Below are positions 24,519 to 33,686 of a stretch of 34,038 nt of DNA, piece by piece. Within the stretch, counting starts at the first letter, position 1, and each line of letters opens with the position of its first letter. The DNA is taken from the NCBI RefSeq assembly GCF_008725655.1, contig NZ_VYXP01000007.1, positions 1 through 34,038 on the forward strand, given 5' to 3'. The stretch comes from Marinihelvus fidelis (GTDB lineage: Bacteria > Pseudomonadota > Gammaproteobacteria > Xanthomonadales > SZUA-36). The translations under genes and the position numbers were made by a program. Below the pieces are notes generated by a model, which was not told where the DNA came from, made no database searches, and saw only the letters and a program-made list of their open reading frames with translations.

Positions 24519-26813
24519 ATGAAAAATGTCAGGCTCACACTCGTTTTGCTTTTATTCGGCGTCACATCGGCGATGGCCGACCCCCATCCGGGAGATGGTG
24601 GGGGTGGTGGTGCCCGCAACAAGGACGGCAGCATCGTCACCGGTGTGCTCACCGCGCGCTTCGACCCCACCGCGGGGCTCGAGGGCGTGCCGGTTCCCAA
24701 CAACCTGTTCTTCCTGGGCACCACCGACCTGACCATCAACGTCGACGCTACCGGCATGCCGCCGACCACCGCGGCGCTGATCGACCAGATCAATTCGCTG
24801 GACGGCTTCAGCACCATCGAGCGCTGGACCACCACGTTTGTCGACGATGACGGTAACCCCGGCAACATCGCCCCGGCCTCGGTGATCCCTGGCCAGTCGG
24901 TCCGGGTGTTCCAGGTCACGACCAGCGGTATCGTCGCGGTCACCGGCATCATCCGCGAGCTCACGCCGGGTTCGGAATTCGTCGCCGTCGCGCAGGGCAA
25001 TGTCGTGGCGGTCGTGCCGCTGCGCCCGCTGGCCGAGTACTCCAGCTACATGGCCGTGCTGACCAACGACATCAAGGATGCCGACGGCAACAACGCCACG
25101 CCTGACCAGACCTATTTCCTGTCGAAGCGCCACGACCCCTGGGTCGACGCCAACGGCAACAGCACCTACGCCCTGATTGACGACGAGACGGCCCGCACAC
25201 TGGAGCCGCTGCGCCAGATCACCAACAGCATGGAAGCCGCCGCCGAGAGCGTCGGTATCGACCATGACGACGTGATTCTCAGCTGGACGGTGCAGACCCA
25301 GTCCATCACGCCGACGCTGGGGCTGCTGCGCAGCATCGCCCAGCCGGCGCCGGTGATGACCGCGCCGGCCGGCGTAACCACGTCCGTGATTGGCGGCGCG
25401 GGCATCGCCGATGTCCACGTCGGCGTCATCACGCTGCCGTACTACCTGGGTATCCCGAGCGAGGAAAACCCGGTCGCGCCGATCACCGATTTCTGGCAGG
25501 CCGAACCCGGTGCCTACATTCCGCCGTTCGACCAGTTCGGGCTGGACCCGACGTCGACCAACGTGACCGTGGCCAACCCGTTCCCGGTGCCCACCGGCAC
25601 CCAGACGGTACCGCTGATCGTGTCGGTGCCCAACGCGGCGTCCGGCCAGAGCCAGCCCTCCGGTGGCTGGCCGGTGGTGATCTACGGCCACGGGCTGGGC
25701 TCCAACCGGGTCACCTTGCTGGCCATGGCGGATGCCCTGGCAGCAGCCGGTTTCGTGGGGGTCGCGATCGATTTCCCGCTGCACGGCATCGAGCCGTGGA
25801 ACACGACGTTCGCGCCGTTCTATGTCGAGAACACGCCGTTTGGCGCGATTGCCGACGAGCGGACGTTTAACGTTGATTTCCAGGACAACGCGACAGGCGC
25901 GCCCGGCCCTGACGGCATCGTCGATGCTTCCGGCAGCCACGCGCTGAACTTCCAGGAGTTCCGTACCTCGCGCGACAACGTTCGGCAGGGCATTGCCGAC
26001 CTGTCGGTACTGGCGGTGTCGTTGCCGAACTTTGACCTTAATGCCGATGGTACGCCGGACCTGCGGCCGTTCGATATCGGCTATGCCGGCCTGTCATGGG
26101 GTGGCATCAACGGTACCGGCTTCTCCGCCATCGAACCGCTGGTCACCCGAACGTTCCTGAGCGCCCCCGCCGGCGGTCTGCTACGCGCCGGCGAGGCATC
26201 GCCCACCTTTGGGCCGCGCATTCGCGCCGGTCTCGAGGCCGTTGGCATCGTGCCGGGCGACCCGCTGTTCGAGCTTTACCTGACCGTGGGCCAGACCGTG
26301 GCCGACTCGGGTGACCCGATCAACTGGGTGTCGACGCTGGGCATGGCCAAGCCGACACTGCTGCACGAAGTCATCGGTGACACGGTGCTGCCCAATGCCG
26401 TGGCTGGTGCGCCGCTGTCCGGCACAGAGGCGATGATCCGCGTGGGCGCGCTGAGCGCCTACAGCACCACGCAGGCGAATCCGGACGGGCTCCGGTCCGC
26501 GGCGCGGTTCCTGCCGCCGGCCTCGCATGGATCGTTGCTGTCGCCTGCCTCGTCTCCGGCCGCGACGGCGGAGATGCAGGGGCAGATGGCGTCATTCCTG
26601 GCCTCCCAGGGTACCTTTATCAACGTCGGCGATTCGAGCCTGATGGTGCAGGTGGTTGAGCCTGAGACATCTCCGGTTCGGGATCCCCGGGAAGACAGCG
26701 CGGGCAAGAAGAAGTCCCGCCAGGGTCTCGGGCAGTTCCGTGACCGTGTTGACACGACCTCGCGCGGGGCCGGCCAGGCGGCCGGTGCCAGCAGCGCGAG
26801 CCGGTTTGAATAA
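24519..26813 (+). CDS. Secreted lipase/esterase, bacterial virulence-factor lipase type
   Basis: A 764-aa precursor with a Sec signal peptide (about 1-21, ending AMA) and no lipobox, unlike the surface lipoprotein VolA of the same broad family. The N-terminal half (about 40-300) resembles the Lipase_bact_N region, with RFDPTAGLEGVPVPNNLFF and an Asn/Asp-rich Ig-like part. The alpha/beta-hydrolase core has the oxyanion motif YGHGLGSN (His391-Gly392), nucleophile elbow GLSWGG (Ser526) and a likely catalytic His670 (PASHGSLL). The last 40 residues are polar and disordered. It should hydrolyse acyl esters outside the inner membrane. DUF1302 starts 14 nt after its stop, so it begins an operon that probably moves the released hydrophobic product. 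Confidence 0.88.
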   Translation: MKNVRLTLVLLLFGVTSAMADPHPGDGGGGGARNKDGSIVTGVLTARFDPTAGLEGVPVPNNLFFLGTTDLTINVDATGMPPTTAALIDQINSLDGFSTIERWTTTFVDDDGNPGNIAPASVIPGQSVRVFQVTTSGIVAVTGIIRELTPGSEFVAVAQGNVVAVVPLRPLAEYSSYMAVLTNDIKDADGNNATPDQTYFLSKRHDPWVDANGNSTYALIDDETARTLEPLRQITNSMEAAAESVGIDHDDVILSWTVQTQSITPTLGLLRSIAQPAPVMTAPAGVTTSVIGGAGIADVHVGVITLPYYLGIPSEENPVAPITDFWQAEPGAYIPPFDQFGLDPTSTNVTVANPFPVPTGTQTVPLIVSVPNAASGQSQPSGGWPVVIYGHGLGSNRVTLLAMADALAAAGFVGVAIDFPLHGIEPWNTTFAPFYVENTPFGAIADERTFNVDFQDNATGAPGPDGIVDASGSHALNFQEFRTSRDNVRQGIADLSVLAVSLPNFDLNADGTPDLRPFDIGYAGLSWGGINGTGFSAIEPLVTRTFLSAPAGGLLRAGEASPTFGPRIRAGLEAVGIVPGDPLFELYLTVGQTVADSGDPINWVSTLGMAKPTLLHEVIGDTVLPNAVAGAPLSGTEAMIRVGALSAYSTTQANPDGLRSAARFLPPASHGSLLSPASSPAATAEMQGQMASFLASQGTFINVGDSSLMVQVVEPETSPVRDPREDSAGKKKSRQGLGQFRDRVDTTSRGAGQAAGASSASRFE

Positions 26814-26827
26814 GGGGGGCTGAGACA

Positions 26828-28726
26828 ATGACCAACATCAAGACCAACGGTTCTTCTTTTTCCGCTGCCACCCGACTGGCGCCCCGTTCCATGGCTGCCG
26901 CGATTGCGCTGGCACTGGCTGCGCCGGCGATGGCCATCGACTTCCAGGACCCGGACGGTGAGTGGTCGGGCAGCATCGATACCACCATTAGCTACGGTGC
27001 CTCGTGGCGAGCGACGGACTACGACCCGGCGGACGTCGGCAAGTCGGCCAACAACCCGGCGGCGTTCATGCTGCCCGCCGCCCAACAGGCGGCCACCGTA
27101 GGCCGCTGGTCGAACAACGACGATGACGGCGACCTGAACTACCGTGACGCCGGCGACGTGATCACCAACGTGGCCAAGATCACCGCCGAGGCGGATTTCC
27201 GCTGGCGGAACTATGGCGCTTTTATCCGCGCGTCCGGTTTCTATGATTTTGAGAACGCCGACCAGGATTTCCTCAACGACGAGGCCGAAGAGCGCGTCGG
27301 CAAGGATGTCCGCCTGCTCGACGCCTACATCTGGGGCGAGCACCAGGTGGGTGACCATTTCCTCAACTGGCGACTGGGCCAGCAGGTGGTCAGCTGGGGT
27401 GAGTCCACCTTTATCCAGGGCGGCCTGAACGTCATCAACCCGGTGGACGTGTCCAAGCTGCGCCTGGCCGGTTCGGAGCTGAAGGAGGCCTTCGAGGGCG
27501 TCAACATGCTCTGGGGCTCGATGGACCTGACCGACACGGTGTCGCTGGAAGCGTTGTACATGTTCGAATGGGAGCCGATCATTCCGGACCCGGCCGGCAC
27601 GTATTGGTCCAGCAGCGATATCGCCACGCCAGGTGCGACCTACGCCATGCTCGGTTTCGGTCTCTACCCGCAGCCGGTTATTAACCAGGACCTGTTCAAC
27701 TCCGTGTGCCTGCGGGGCAACCTGGGCGCATCGGACACCGGGCTTCCGGCCTCGCTAGTCGGCGCGGGTTGCGCGCTGGCCGTGCCGCGCAGCGAAACGC
27801 AGCAGGCCAGCGACAGCGGCCAGTTCGGTGCCGCATTGCGCTGGTACGCCGAGAACCTGAACTCCACCGAATTCGCGTTCTACTACCTGCGCTACCACAG
27901 CCGCCTGCCGCTGATTAGCGGTTACGCCCTGACCGAGGTGCCGCCCCCGTTCACCAGTGCCAGCTACTTCACCGAGTACCCGGAGGACATCGACCTGTTC
28001 GGTGTCAGCTTCAATACGAACGTGGGGACCTGGTCGCTGGCCGGCGAGGTGAGCTACCGGCCCGAGGCGCCGCTGCAGATCGACGACGTGGAAATCCTGT
28101 TCGGCGCGCTGACGCCGTTGAACCCTTTGATCCCTGCAGAGGTCAATCGTTACAAGAGCCAGCTGGGCAATTTCGCGCCGGGCGAGCTGATCCAGGGTTA
28201 CCACGAGCATTCGTCCTGGCAGGCCCAGGCGACGCTGACCAAGCTGTTCGGCCCGGGCAACTTCCTGCAGGCCGACCAGGTGGCCTTCGTCACCGAAGCG
28301 GGCCTGAACTACGTGGATGACCTGCATGATTACAGCACGCTGCGTTACAACGGTTCCGGCACGGATACCGGTGGTGGCGCCGATGCCAGCACCGGCGATT
28401 TCAACAACCCGGTTACGGAACCAGATGGCTTCGCCGATGACTTCAGCTGGGGCTACCGCATGCTGGCCCGCGCGAGCTACTTCAACGCCATCGGCGCCTG
28501 GACGGTCGCGCCGCGGCTGGCCTGGTCGCATGATGTCGATGGCACGACACCGGGACCCGGTGGTTCTTTCATTGACGGCCGCAAACAGGTGACCGCGGCG
28601 GTCAGCTTCAGTTACCTCGACAGATGGGTCGTTGACGTCGCCTATACCGACTACCTGGGTGGCGGCAAATACAACCTGTTGCGCAATCGCGATTTCATCG
28701 CGGCCAGCGTCAGCTACTCATTCTGA
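26828..28726 (+). CDS. DUF1302 outer-membrane barrel-like protein
   Basis: A 632-aa precursor with a long n-region and signal peptide ending APAMA (about residue 36). The mature part starts with GSIDTTISYGASWRA and is rich in amphipathic beta-strands, as in outer-membrane channels. Characteristic DUF1302 blocks are LNWRLGQQVVSWGESTFIQGGLNVINPVD (about 179-207), LKEAFEGVNMLWG, and a terminal strand ending in aromatic Phe (SVSYSF), the usual signal for barrel insertion. A short disulfide-size Cys pair lies near 299-315. DUF1302 genes recur beside DUF1329 and MMPL genes in Pseudomonas and other gammaproteobacteria; function is unproven. Ribosome site GGGGGG lies about 9 nt before the ATG. It is inferred to be the outer-membrane step of a lipid or hydrophobic-compound pathway. 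Confidence 0.9.
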   Translation: MTNIKTNGSSFSAATRLAPRSMAAAIALALAAPAMAIDFQDPDGEWSGSIDTTISYGASWRATDYDPADVGKSANNPAAFMLPAAQQAATVGRWSNNDDDGDLNYRDAGDVITNVAKITAEADFRWRNYGAFIRASGFYDFENADQDFLNDEAEERVGKDVRLLDAYIWGEHQVGDHFLNWRLGQQVVSWGESTFIQGGLNVINPVDVSKLRLAGSELKEAFEGVNMLWGSMDLTDTVSLEALYMFEWEPIIPDPAGTYWSSSDIATPGATYAMLGFGLYPQPVINQDLFNSVCLRGNLGASDTGLPASLVGAGCALAVPRSETQQASDSGQFGAALRWYAENLNSTEFAFYYLRYHSRLPLISGYALTEVPPPFTSASYFTEYPEDIDLFGVSFNTNVGTWSLAGEVSYRPEAPLQIDDVEILFGALTPLNPLIPAEVNRYKSQLGNFAPGELIQGYHEHSSWQAQATLTKLFGPGNFLQADQVAFVTEAGLNYVDDLHDYSTLRYNGSGTDTGGGADASTGDFNNPVTEPDGFADDFSWGYRMLARASYFNAIGAWTVAPRLAWSHDVDGTTPGPGGSFIDGRKQVTAAVSFSYLDRWVVDVAYTDYLGGGKYNLLRNRDFIAASVSYSF

Positions 28727-28741
28727 TTGATGGAGATTCGA

Positions 28742-30106
28742 ATGAAGACATTGAAATTTTTCACGCTGAGCATCGCCATCGCGGCTGTCGCCGGCACGGG
28801 CTCGCTCCAGGCCGGCCCCAAGCCCGATGAAATTGACCGCCTGTCCGCGGACCTGACGCCGATGGGTTCGGAGCGCGCGGGCAATGCCGCCGGCACGATC
28901 CCCGAATGGACCGGTGGCATCACGGAGCCGCCCGCGGGCTACGAGCCGGGCGACCACCACCCGGACCCGTTTGCGAGCGACCAGGTGCTGTTCCGCATCG
29001 ACGCGTCGAATTACACCGAGTATTCCGACCAACTGAGCGTGGGCCAGAAGGCCATGTTCGAGCGCTACCCGGACACCTATTTCATGGAGGTGTACCCAAC
29101 GCGCCGTTCCGCTTCGTTCCCACAGCGTTCGCTGGACATGACCATCGAGAACGGCAAGACCGCGACCCTGGCCGACCAGGGTGAGGGCGTGCTCAACGCC
29201 GCCGAGGGCTTCCCGTTCCCGTTCCCGGAAAATGCCTACGAGCTGATGTGGAACCACAAGCTCAAGCCCAAGAGCGTGGGCGGTATTCGCTACAACAACC
29301 AGGTGGCGCCCACCACCGATGGCGCCTACTCCTTTGTCAAGATTCGCGAGGAGCTGCTGGGCCTGTACTACAAGGAGGGTGTGACCGTCGACGAGATCGA
29401 CAACATCCTGCTGTACTTCTTCCAGGAAGTGGAAGCCCCGGCGCGCCTGGCGGGCAACATCCTGCTGGTGCACGAAACGCTGAACCAGATCGAGCAGCCG
29501 CGCCAGGCGTGGATCTACAACCCGGGCCAGCGCCGCGTGCGCCGTGCGCCCAATGTGGCCTACGACAACCCGGGCACCGCGTCCGACGGCCTGCGCACCA
29601 ATGACATGACGGACATGTTCAACGGCGCCATGGACCGGTTCGACTGGGAGCTGGTCGGCAAACGCGAAATGTATGTGCCGTACAACAGCTACAAGGCCCA
29701 CCAGGCCAGCGTCACCACCGACGACCTGGTCAAGCCCGGCCACCTGGACCCGTCCTACTTCCGCTACGAACTGCACCGTGTGTGGGTGATCGAAGCTCGC
29801 CTGAAAGACGGCATGCGCCACATCAACTCACGCCGCACGTTCTACCTGGATGAGGACAGCTACCAGATCCTGCTGGTTGATCATTACGACAACCGCGGCG
29901 AGCTGTGGCGCGCGTCGGAAGCGCACTGCATCAACTACTACGATATGCCGACGTTCTGGTCCACGTTTGAGGCGCATTACGACCTGCAGTCCGGGCGTTA
30001 CCTGGCACAGGGCTTCGACAACCAGGATCCGGTCAACACCTTCAACCGCGAACTGTCCCCCGGTCAGTTCACGCCGCAGGCGCTGCGTACCCGCGGCCGC
30101 CGTTGA
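28742..30106 (+). CDS. DUF1329 periplasmic protein (LolB-like fold family)
   Basis: A 454-aa precursor with a clean signal peptide (MKTLKFFTLSIAIAAVAGTG, cleavage near LQA-G). The mature protein has the DUF1329 hallmarks: LTPMGSERAGN..GTIPEWTGGI near the start, YKLMWNHK-like YELMWNHKLK, PRQAWIYNPGQRRVRRAP, DRFDWELVGKREMYVPYNSY, and YELHRVWVIEARLKDGMRH. The family is structurally related to LolB/LppX lipid carriers, so a soluble carrier of a lipid-like cargo is a reasonable inference. The start is the ATG at 28742 with GGAG (28732-28735) 6 nt upstream; earlier in-frame TTG/ATG codons at 28727 and 28730 lie before that site. It begins 15 nt after DUF1302. Confidence 0.9.
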   Translation: MKTLKFFTLSIAIAAVAGTGSLQAGPKPDEIDRLSADLTPMGSERAGNAAGTIPEWTGGITEPPAGYEPGDHHPDPFASDQVLFRIDASNYTEYSDQLSVGQKAMFERYPDTYFMEVYPTRRSASFPQRSLDMTIENGKTATLADQGEGVLNAAEGFPFPFPENAYELMWNHKLKPKSVGGIRYNNQVAPTTDGAYSFVKIREELLGLYYKEGVTVDEIDNILLYFFQEVEAPARLAGNILLVHETLNQIEQPRQAWIYNPGQRRVRRAPNVAYDNPGTASDGLRTNDMTDMFNGAMDRFDWELVGKREMYVPYNSYKAHQASVTTDDLVKPGHLDPSYFRYELHRVWVIEARLKDGMRHINSRRTFYLDEDSYQILLVDHYDNRGELWRASEAHCINYYDMPTFWSTFEAHYDLQSGRYLAQGFDNQDPVNTFNRELSPGQFTPQALRTRGRR

Positions 30107-30122
30107 TCCATCCGGGCGCTGG

Positions 30123-30176
30123 GCCGGGCCCGGCGCGTTGTGCCTATAATGAGAGGCCGGCCGCGTGCCGGCCTTT
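30123..30176 (+). promoter_or_regulatory. Internal promoter -10 with adjacent hairpins before the YCF48 gene
   Basis: A perfect TATAAT lies at 30145-30150. A palindrome GCCGGGCCCGGC (30123-30134) precedes it. A hairpin AGGCCGGC (30154-30161), loop CGCGT, GCCGGCCT (30167-30174) with a short T run follows 3 nt later. No -35 is visible. The 90-bp gap between DUF1329 and the YCF48 gene is the longest inside the cluster. The elements could separate the operon into two units: partial termination by the hairpins and restart from the TATAAT box. The second hairpin would lie at the very 5' end of the new transcript. Confidence 0.5.
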
Positions 30177-30196
30177 CGTCCAATGGGGGGTAGACG

Positions 30197-31171
30197 GTGC
30201 TCCTGAGCCGTAATCTGACCAGCGTTGTTGTCATGACGGGTTGGCTGCTGCTGACGGCAGGGTTATGGCCGTCGACAGCCTGGTCCCAGGATGAAGGCGG
30301 CGCCGATGTCACGGCACAGATGATGCCGCGCGTCTCAAGATCCCTTCTGCTCGATATCACTCGTACCGACGCCGGCCGTTTCGTGGCCGTGGGTGAGCGT
30401 GGCCACATCCTGTATTCGGACACCGGCGATGACTGGACCCAGGCCAACGAGGTCCCCAGCCGGGCGACGCTGACCTCGGTGGCGGCGGCGGGCGACCGCC
30501 TGTGGGCCGCCGGGCACGACACCGACATTCTGGCCAGCGACGACGGCGGCGAGTCCTGGGCGTTGCTCTATCGCGACATCGAACGGCAACAACCCGTGCT
30601 CGACCTGCACTTCTTTGACGAGGCCAATGGCATGGCCGTCGGTGCCTATGGCCTGGCCATGTTCACCACCGATGGCGGTGAAACCTGGGATGAGCGTGTG
30701 GTCAGCGCGGACGAGTGGCACCTGAACGCGATACTGGACCGCGGTAACGGGCGCCTGCTGGTGGCCGGCGAGGCCGGCGTGTCCTATGCCAGCGACGATG
30801 GCGGTACCACCTGGGTCGACATCCCCATGCCATACCCGGGCTCGATGTTCGGGGCGCTGCAAGCTGCGGGTTGCACCTGGCTGTTCGGCCTGCGTGGCCA
30901 TGTCCAGCGGCGCTGCGATGACGAAGGTGACTGGGAAGAACCCGCAACGGACACCGTCGCCACGTTGCTGGGCGGACTGGCCGATGACGGCCGGCTCGTA
31001 CTCGTCGGCAACAGCGGCACGTTGCTGCATGGCGGTAATGGGAAGCCGTTCCGTGTGGTGCATCATTCCAGTGGCGTCGACTTTTCCGCCATCGTCCAGG
31101 CCGGAGAAGGGCGTTACCTGCTGACCGGCGAGGGCGGGGTTCACCACTACCCCGAGCGTGACGCGCCATGA
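30197..31171 (+). CDS. YCF48/BNR-repeat protein, secreted
   Basis: A 324-aa precursor with a signal peptide ending STAWS-Q (about residue 31). The rest is a propeller of YCF48/photosystem II assembly-factor type, with Asp-box motifs SDTGDDWTQ, SDDGGESWALL, TTDGGETWDE and SDDGGTTWVD. They alternate with strands such as FVAVGERGHILYS and GMAVGAYGLAMFT. In non-photosynthetic bacteria this family sits next to DUF1302, DUF1329 and MMPL genes and is thought to be an accessory of the exporter; direct evidence is lacking. The start is a GTG at 30197 with GGGGGG (30185-30190) 6 nt upstream. It overlaps the MMPL gene by 4 nt (ATGA), implying coupled translation. Confidence 0.88.
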   Translation: MLLSRNLTSVVVMTGWLLLTAGLWPSTAWSQDEGGADVTAQMMPRVSRSLLLDITRTDAGRFVAVGERGHILYSDTGDDWTQANEVPSRATLTSVAAAGDRLWAAGHDTDILASDDGGESWALLYRDIERQQPVLDLHFFDEANGMAVGAYGLAMFTTDGGETWDERVVSADEWHLNAILDRGNGRLLVAGEAGVSYASDDGGTTWVDIPMPYPGSMFGALQAAGCTWLFGLRGHVQRRCDDEGDWEEPATDTVATLLGGLADDGRLVLVGNSGTLLHGGNGKPFRVVHHSSGVDFSAIVQAGEGRYLLTGEGGVHHYPERDAP

Positions 31172-33582
31172 GGCAGTCGAACCAGGGCTTCCTGCACCAC
31201 GTCGCGACATTCCTGATCGGTGCGCGTTACGCCGTCGTCGGGCTGTTCGTGGCCATTACCGTACTGATGGCCTGGGCGATGACCGACCTGAGAATCGAGA
31301 CCGGGTTCAAGAAGCAGCTGCCACTCGAGCACGAGTACATGCAGACCTTCCTGGAATACGAGGAGGCCTTTGGCGGCGCCAACCGTGTCCTGGTGGCGCT
31401 GGTAGCCAAAGACGGCGACATGTTCACGACGCCGTTTTTCGAGTCATTCGAGGAGATCACCAACCAGGTGTTCTTCATCCCCGGCGTCGACCGCGCCAGC
31501 GTGCGTTCCATCTTCACGCCCAATGTGCGCTTCGTCGAGGTGGTGGAAGACGGTTTCGCCGGCGGCAATGTCATCCCGTCTGACTTCTCGCCGTCACCGG
31601 AGATGTTCGAGCGGGTCCGCTCGAATATCGTCAAGTCCGGCGAAGTCGGCCGGCTGGTGTCCGGCGACTTCAGCGGCGCCATGGTCTGGGCCAACCTGCT
31701 TGAAGAGAACCCGCAGACCGGCGAGCGGCTGGACTACCGCCAGGTGGCCGCGCAGCTGGAAGACATCCGTACGCAGTTCGAGAACGAGGACTACAGTGTC
31801 CACATCATTGGTTTCGCCAAGATCGTCGGTGACATCTCCGACGGTGCCAAATCGGTGGCGTGGTTCTTCGGCATCGCTCTCGTCATCACGGCCATCCTGC
31901 TGTACCTGTACACGCGGTCGTTCTGGCTGACACTGCTGCCCTTGCTGTGTTCGCTGGCGGCGGTGATCTGGCAGATGGGTACGCTGAGCCTGCTCGGCTA
32001 CAGCCTGGACCCGATGAATATCCTGACGCCGTTCCTGGTGTTCGCCATCGGCGTCAGCCACAGCGTGCAGAAGATCAGCGCCTGGGTGGTGGAGAAGGAG
32101 TTCGGTGGGCGCACCCCGGACCAGTGGGCCAAGATCGGCGTCGACGATGTCACCCAGATCCCGCGGCGTTCGCCGATGCACGGCTCCCGGGAGACCATCA
32201 AGAAACTGCTGGCGCCCGGCCTGATCGCGCTGATCTCCGACACGATCGGCTTCCTGACCATCCTGTTCATCCAGATCCGCATCATCCAGGAACTGGCGAT
32301 TACCGCCAGCGTGGGTGTCGCGGTCATTATCTTCACGAACCTGATCCTGCTGCCGGTGCTGTTGTCGTGGGTGCAGTTGCGTGGCGAGCAGAAATACCGG
32401 GCCCGGCTGCTGGCCAAGGCCCATACCTCGTCCGGGTTGTGGGAGCGCATTGCCCGGGTGACCGAGCCCCGCGTGGCCGCGATCGTGATCGTCGTCAGTA
32501 TCGCCCTGTTCGGTGCCGGTATCTGGAAGGCACAGGACCTGCAGATTGGTGATTCCGAGGCCGGCGTGCCGGAGCTTCGGCCCGAGGCCCGATACAACCA
32601 GGATGCCGCGCTGATCTCGGAACGGTTCTCACTGGGCGTGGACCAGATCAACGTGGTGGCGGAGACCATTCCCAACGCCTGCACGGAAAACTACCGCGTC
32701 ATGGAGCGCATCGACCGCTTTGCGTGGAATATCGAGAACGTCGAGGGTGTCCAGCAGGTCGTGACGCTGCCGTACGTGGCCAAGGTGGTGAATGCCGGCT
32801 GGAACGAAGGCAATATCAATTGGCGCGTGCTGCCGCGCGATCCTTACTTGTTACGCCAGGCGCTCAGCAATATCGAAACCGACACCGGCCTGCTGAACCG
32901 CGATTGCAGTGCCATCCCGATCCTGATCTTCACCGCCGACCACAAGGCGGAAACCATTAACCGGGTCGTAGCGCGGGTCAAGGAACTGCGCACCGAGCTG
33001 GACATGGACGAGCCGAAGCTGCGCTTCCGCCTGGCCACCGGTAACGTCGGTGTGATGGCCGCGACCAACGAGGACATCGAGGCCGCCGAGAAACCGATGC
33101 TGGCCCTGGTGTTCGGCGCCATCGTGCTGCTCTGCCTGGTCACTTACCGGTCTGTGCTGGGTACGCTGTGCGTGGTGATCCCGCTGGTCGTGGTCTCGAC
33201 ACTGGCCGAGGCGCTGATGGCCATGTACGGCATCGGCCTGAAGGTGAACACGCTGCCGGTGGTGGCGCTGGGCGTCGGCATCGGTGTGGACTACGGCATC
33301 TACATCTATAACCGTCTCGATACCCTGCTGAAGGAAGGTTTCAACCTGGAAGAGGCGTATTACCAGACCTTGCGGCTGACCGGCCGCGCCGTGATCTTTA
33401 CCGGCCTGACGCTGGCTGCGGGTGTGGGCACGTGGATTTTCTCGCCGCTGCAGTTCCAGGCCGACATGGGGATCCTGCTGTCGTTTATCTTCCTGGCTAA
33501 CATGGTGGGCGCGATCGTGATGTTGCCGGCGCTGGTGCGCTGGTTGATGCGGCGGACGCCGCAGGCGCCTCGCGGGGCCTGA
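31168..33582 (+). CDS. MMPL/RND-superfamily transporter
   Basis: An 804-aa inner-membrane protein with the RND pattern: TM1 (about 18-38), a large periplasmic loop (about 40-225), five membrane segments (about 228-400), TM7 (about 432-450), a second large loop (about 452-640), and five final segments. TM4 carries PFLVFAIGVSHSVQ, where the family often has an acidic residue. TM10 has the MMPL signature VALGVGIGVDYGIYIYNRL (around 700-718). It is related to HAE3/MMPL exporters that move lipids and hopanoids using the proton gradient. With the DUF1302, DUF1329 and YCF48 proteins it probably forms a trans-envelope route. Its stop (33580-33582) lies in the stem of element B, and its last 17 codons are duplicated in inverted orientation just downstream. 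Confidence 0.93.
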   Translation: MRQSNQGFLHHVATFLIGARYAVVGLFVAITVLMAWAMTDLRIETGFKKQLPLEHEYMQTFLEYEEAFGGANRVLVALVAKDGDMFTTPFFESFEEITNQVFFIPGVDRASVRSIFTPNVRFVEVVEDGFAGGNVIPSDFSPSPEMFERVRSNIVKSGEVGRLVSGDFSGAMVWANLLEENPQTGERLDYRQVAAQLEDIRTQFENEDYSVHIIGFAKIVGDISDGAKSVAWFFGIALVITAILLYLYTRSFWLTLLPLLCSLAAVIWQMGTLSLLGYSLDPMNILTPFLVFAIGVSHSVQKISAWVVEKEFGGRTPDQWAKIGVDDVTQIPRRSPMHGSRETIKKLLAPGLIALISDTIGFLTILFIQIRIIQELAITASVGVAVIIFTNLILLPVLLSWVQLRGEQKYRARLLAKAHTSSGLWERIARVTEPRVAAIVIVVSIALFGAGIWKAQDLQIGDSEAGVPELRPEARYNQDAALISERFSLGVDQINVVAETIPNACTENYRVMERIDRFAWNIENVEGVQQVVTLPYVAKVVNAGWNEGNINWRVLPRDPYLLRQALSNIETDTGLLNRDCSAIPILIFTADHKAETINRVVARVKELRTELDMDEPKLRFRLATGNVGVMAATNEDIEAAEKPMLALVFGAIVLLCLVTYRSVLGTLCVVIPLVVVSTLAEALMAMYGIGLKVNTLPVVALGVGIGVDYGIYIYNRLDTLLKEGFNLEEAYYQTLRLTGRAVIFTGLTLAAGVGTWIFSPLQFQADMGILLSFIFLANMVGAIVMLPALVRWLMRRTPQAPRGA

Positions 33583-33686
33583 GGAAGGGGTCGTGACTTT
33601 CGGGGCGCGCTCAAGACGTCCCTGTGCGCTCATCGGCGGCCATCCATGGCCGCCGAAGGCCCCGTAAGACACGACCCCATCCTCAG
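33579..33686. repeat. Long palindromic element, copy B
   Basis: Bases 33579-33606 pair with 33659-33686, 25 of 28 positions. Relative to copies A and C the core is reversed. On the plus strand it runs GCGCTC box (33607-33612), mini-hairpin, GCGCTC box (33626-33631; 13 nt between boxes), then a 10-bp hairpin TCGGCGGCCA (33633-33642) with TGGCCGCCGA (33647-33656) and loop TCCA, which is TGGA on the minus strand. The MMPL stop TGA (33580-33582) pairs with a TCA (33683-33685) that is the stop of an inverted MMPL-like fragment. The homology of the two flanks extends into coding sequence, 33523-33595 against 33670-33742, colinear without gaps, 57 of 73 identical. Confidence 0.88.
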
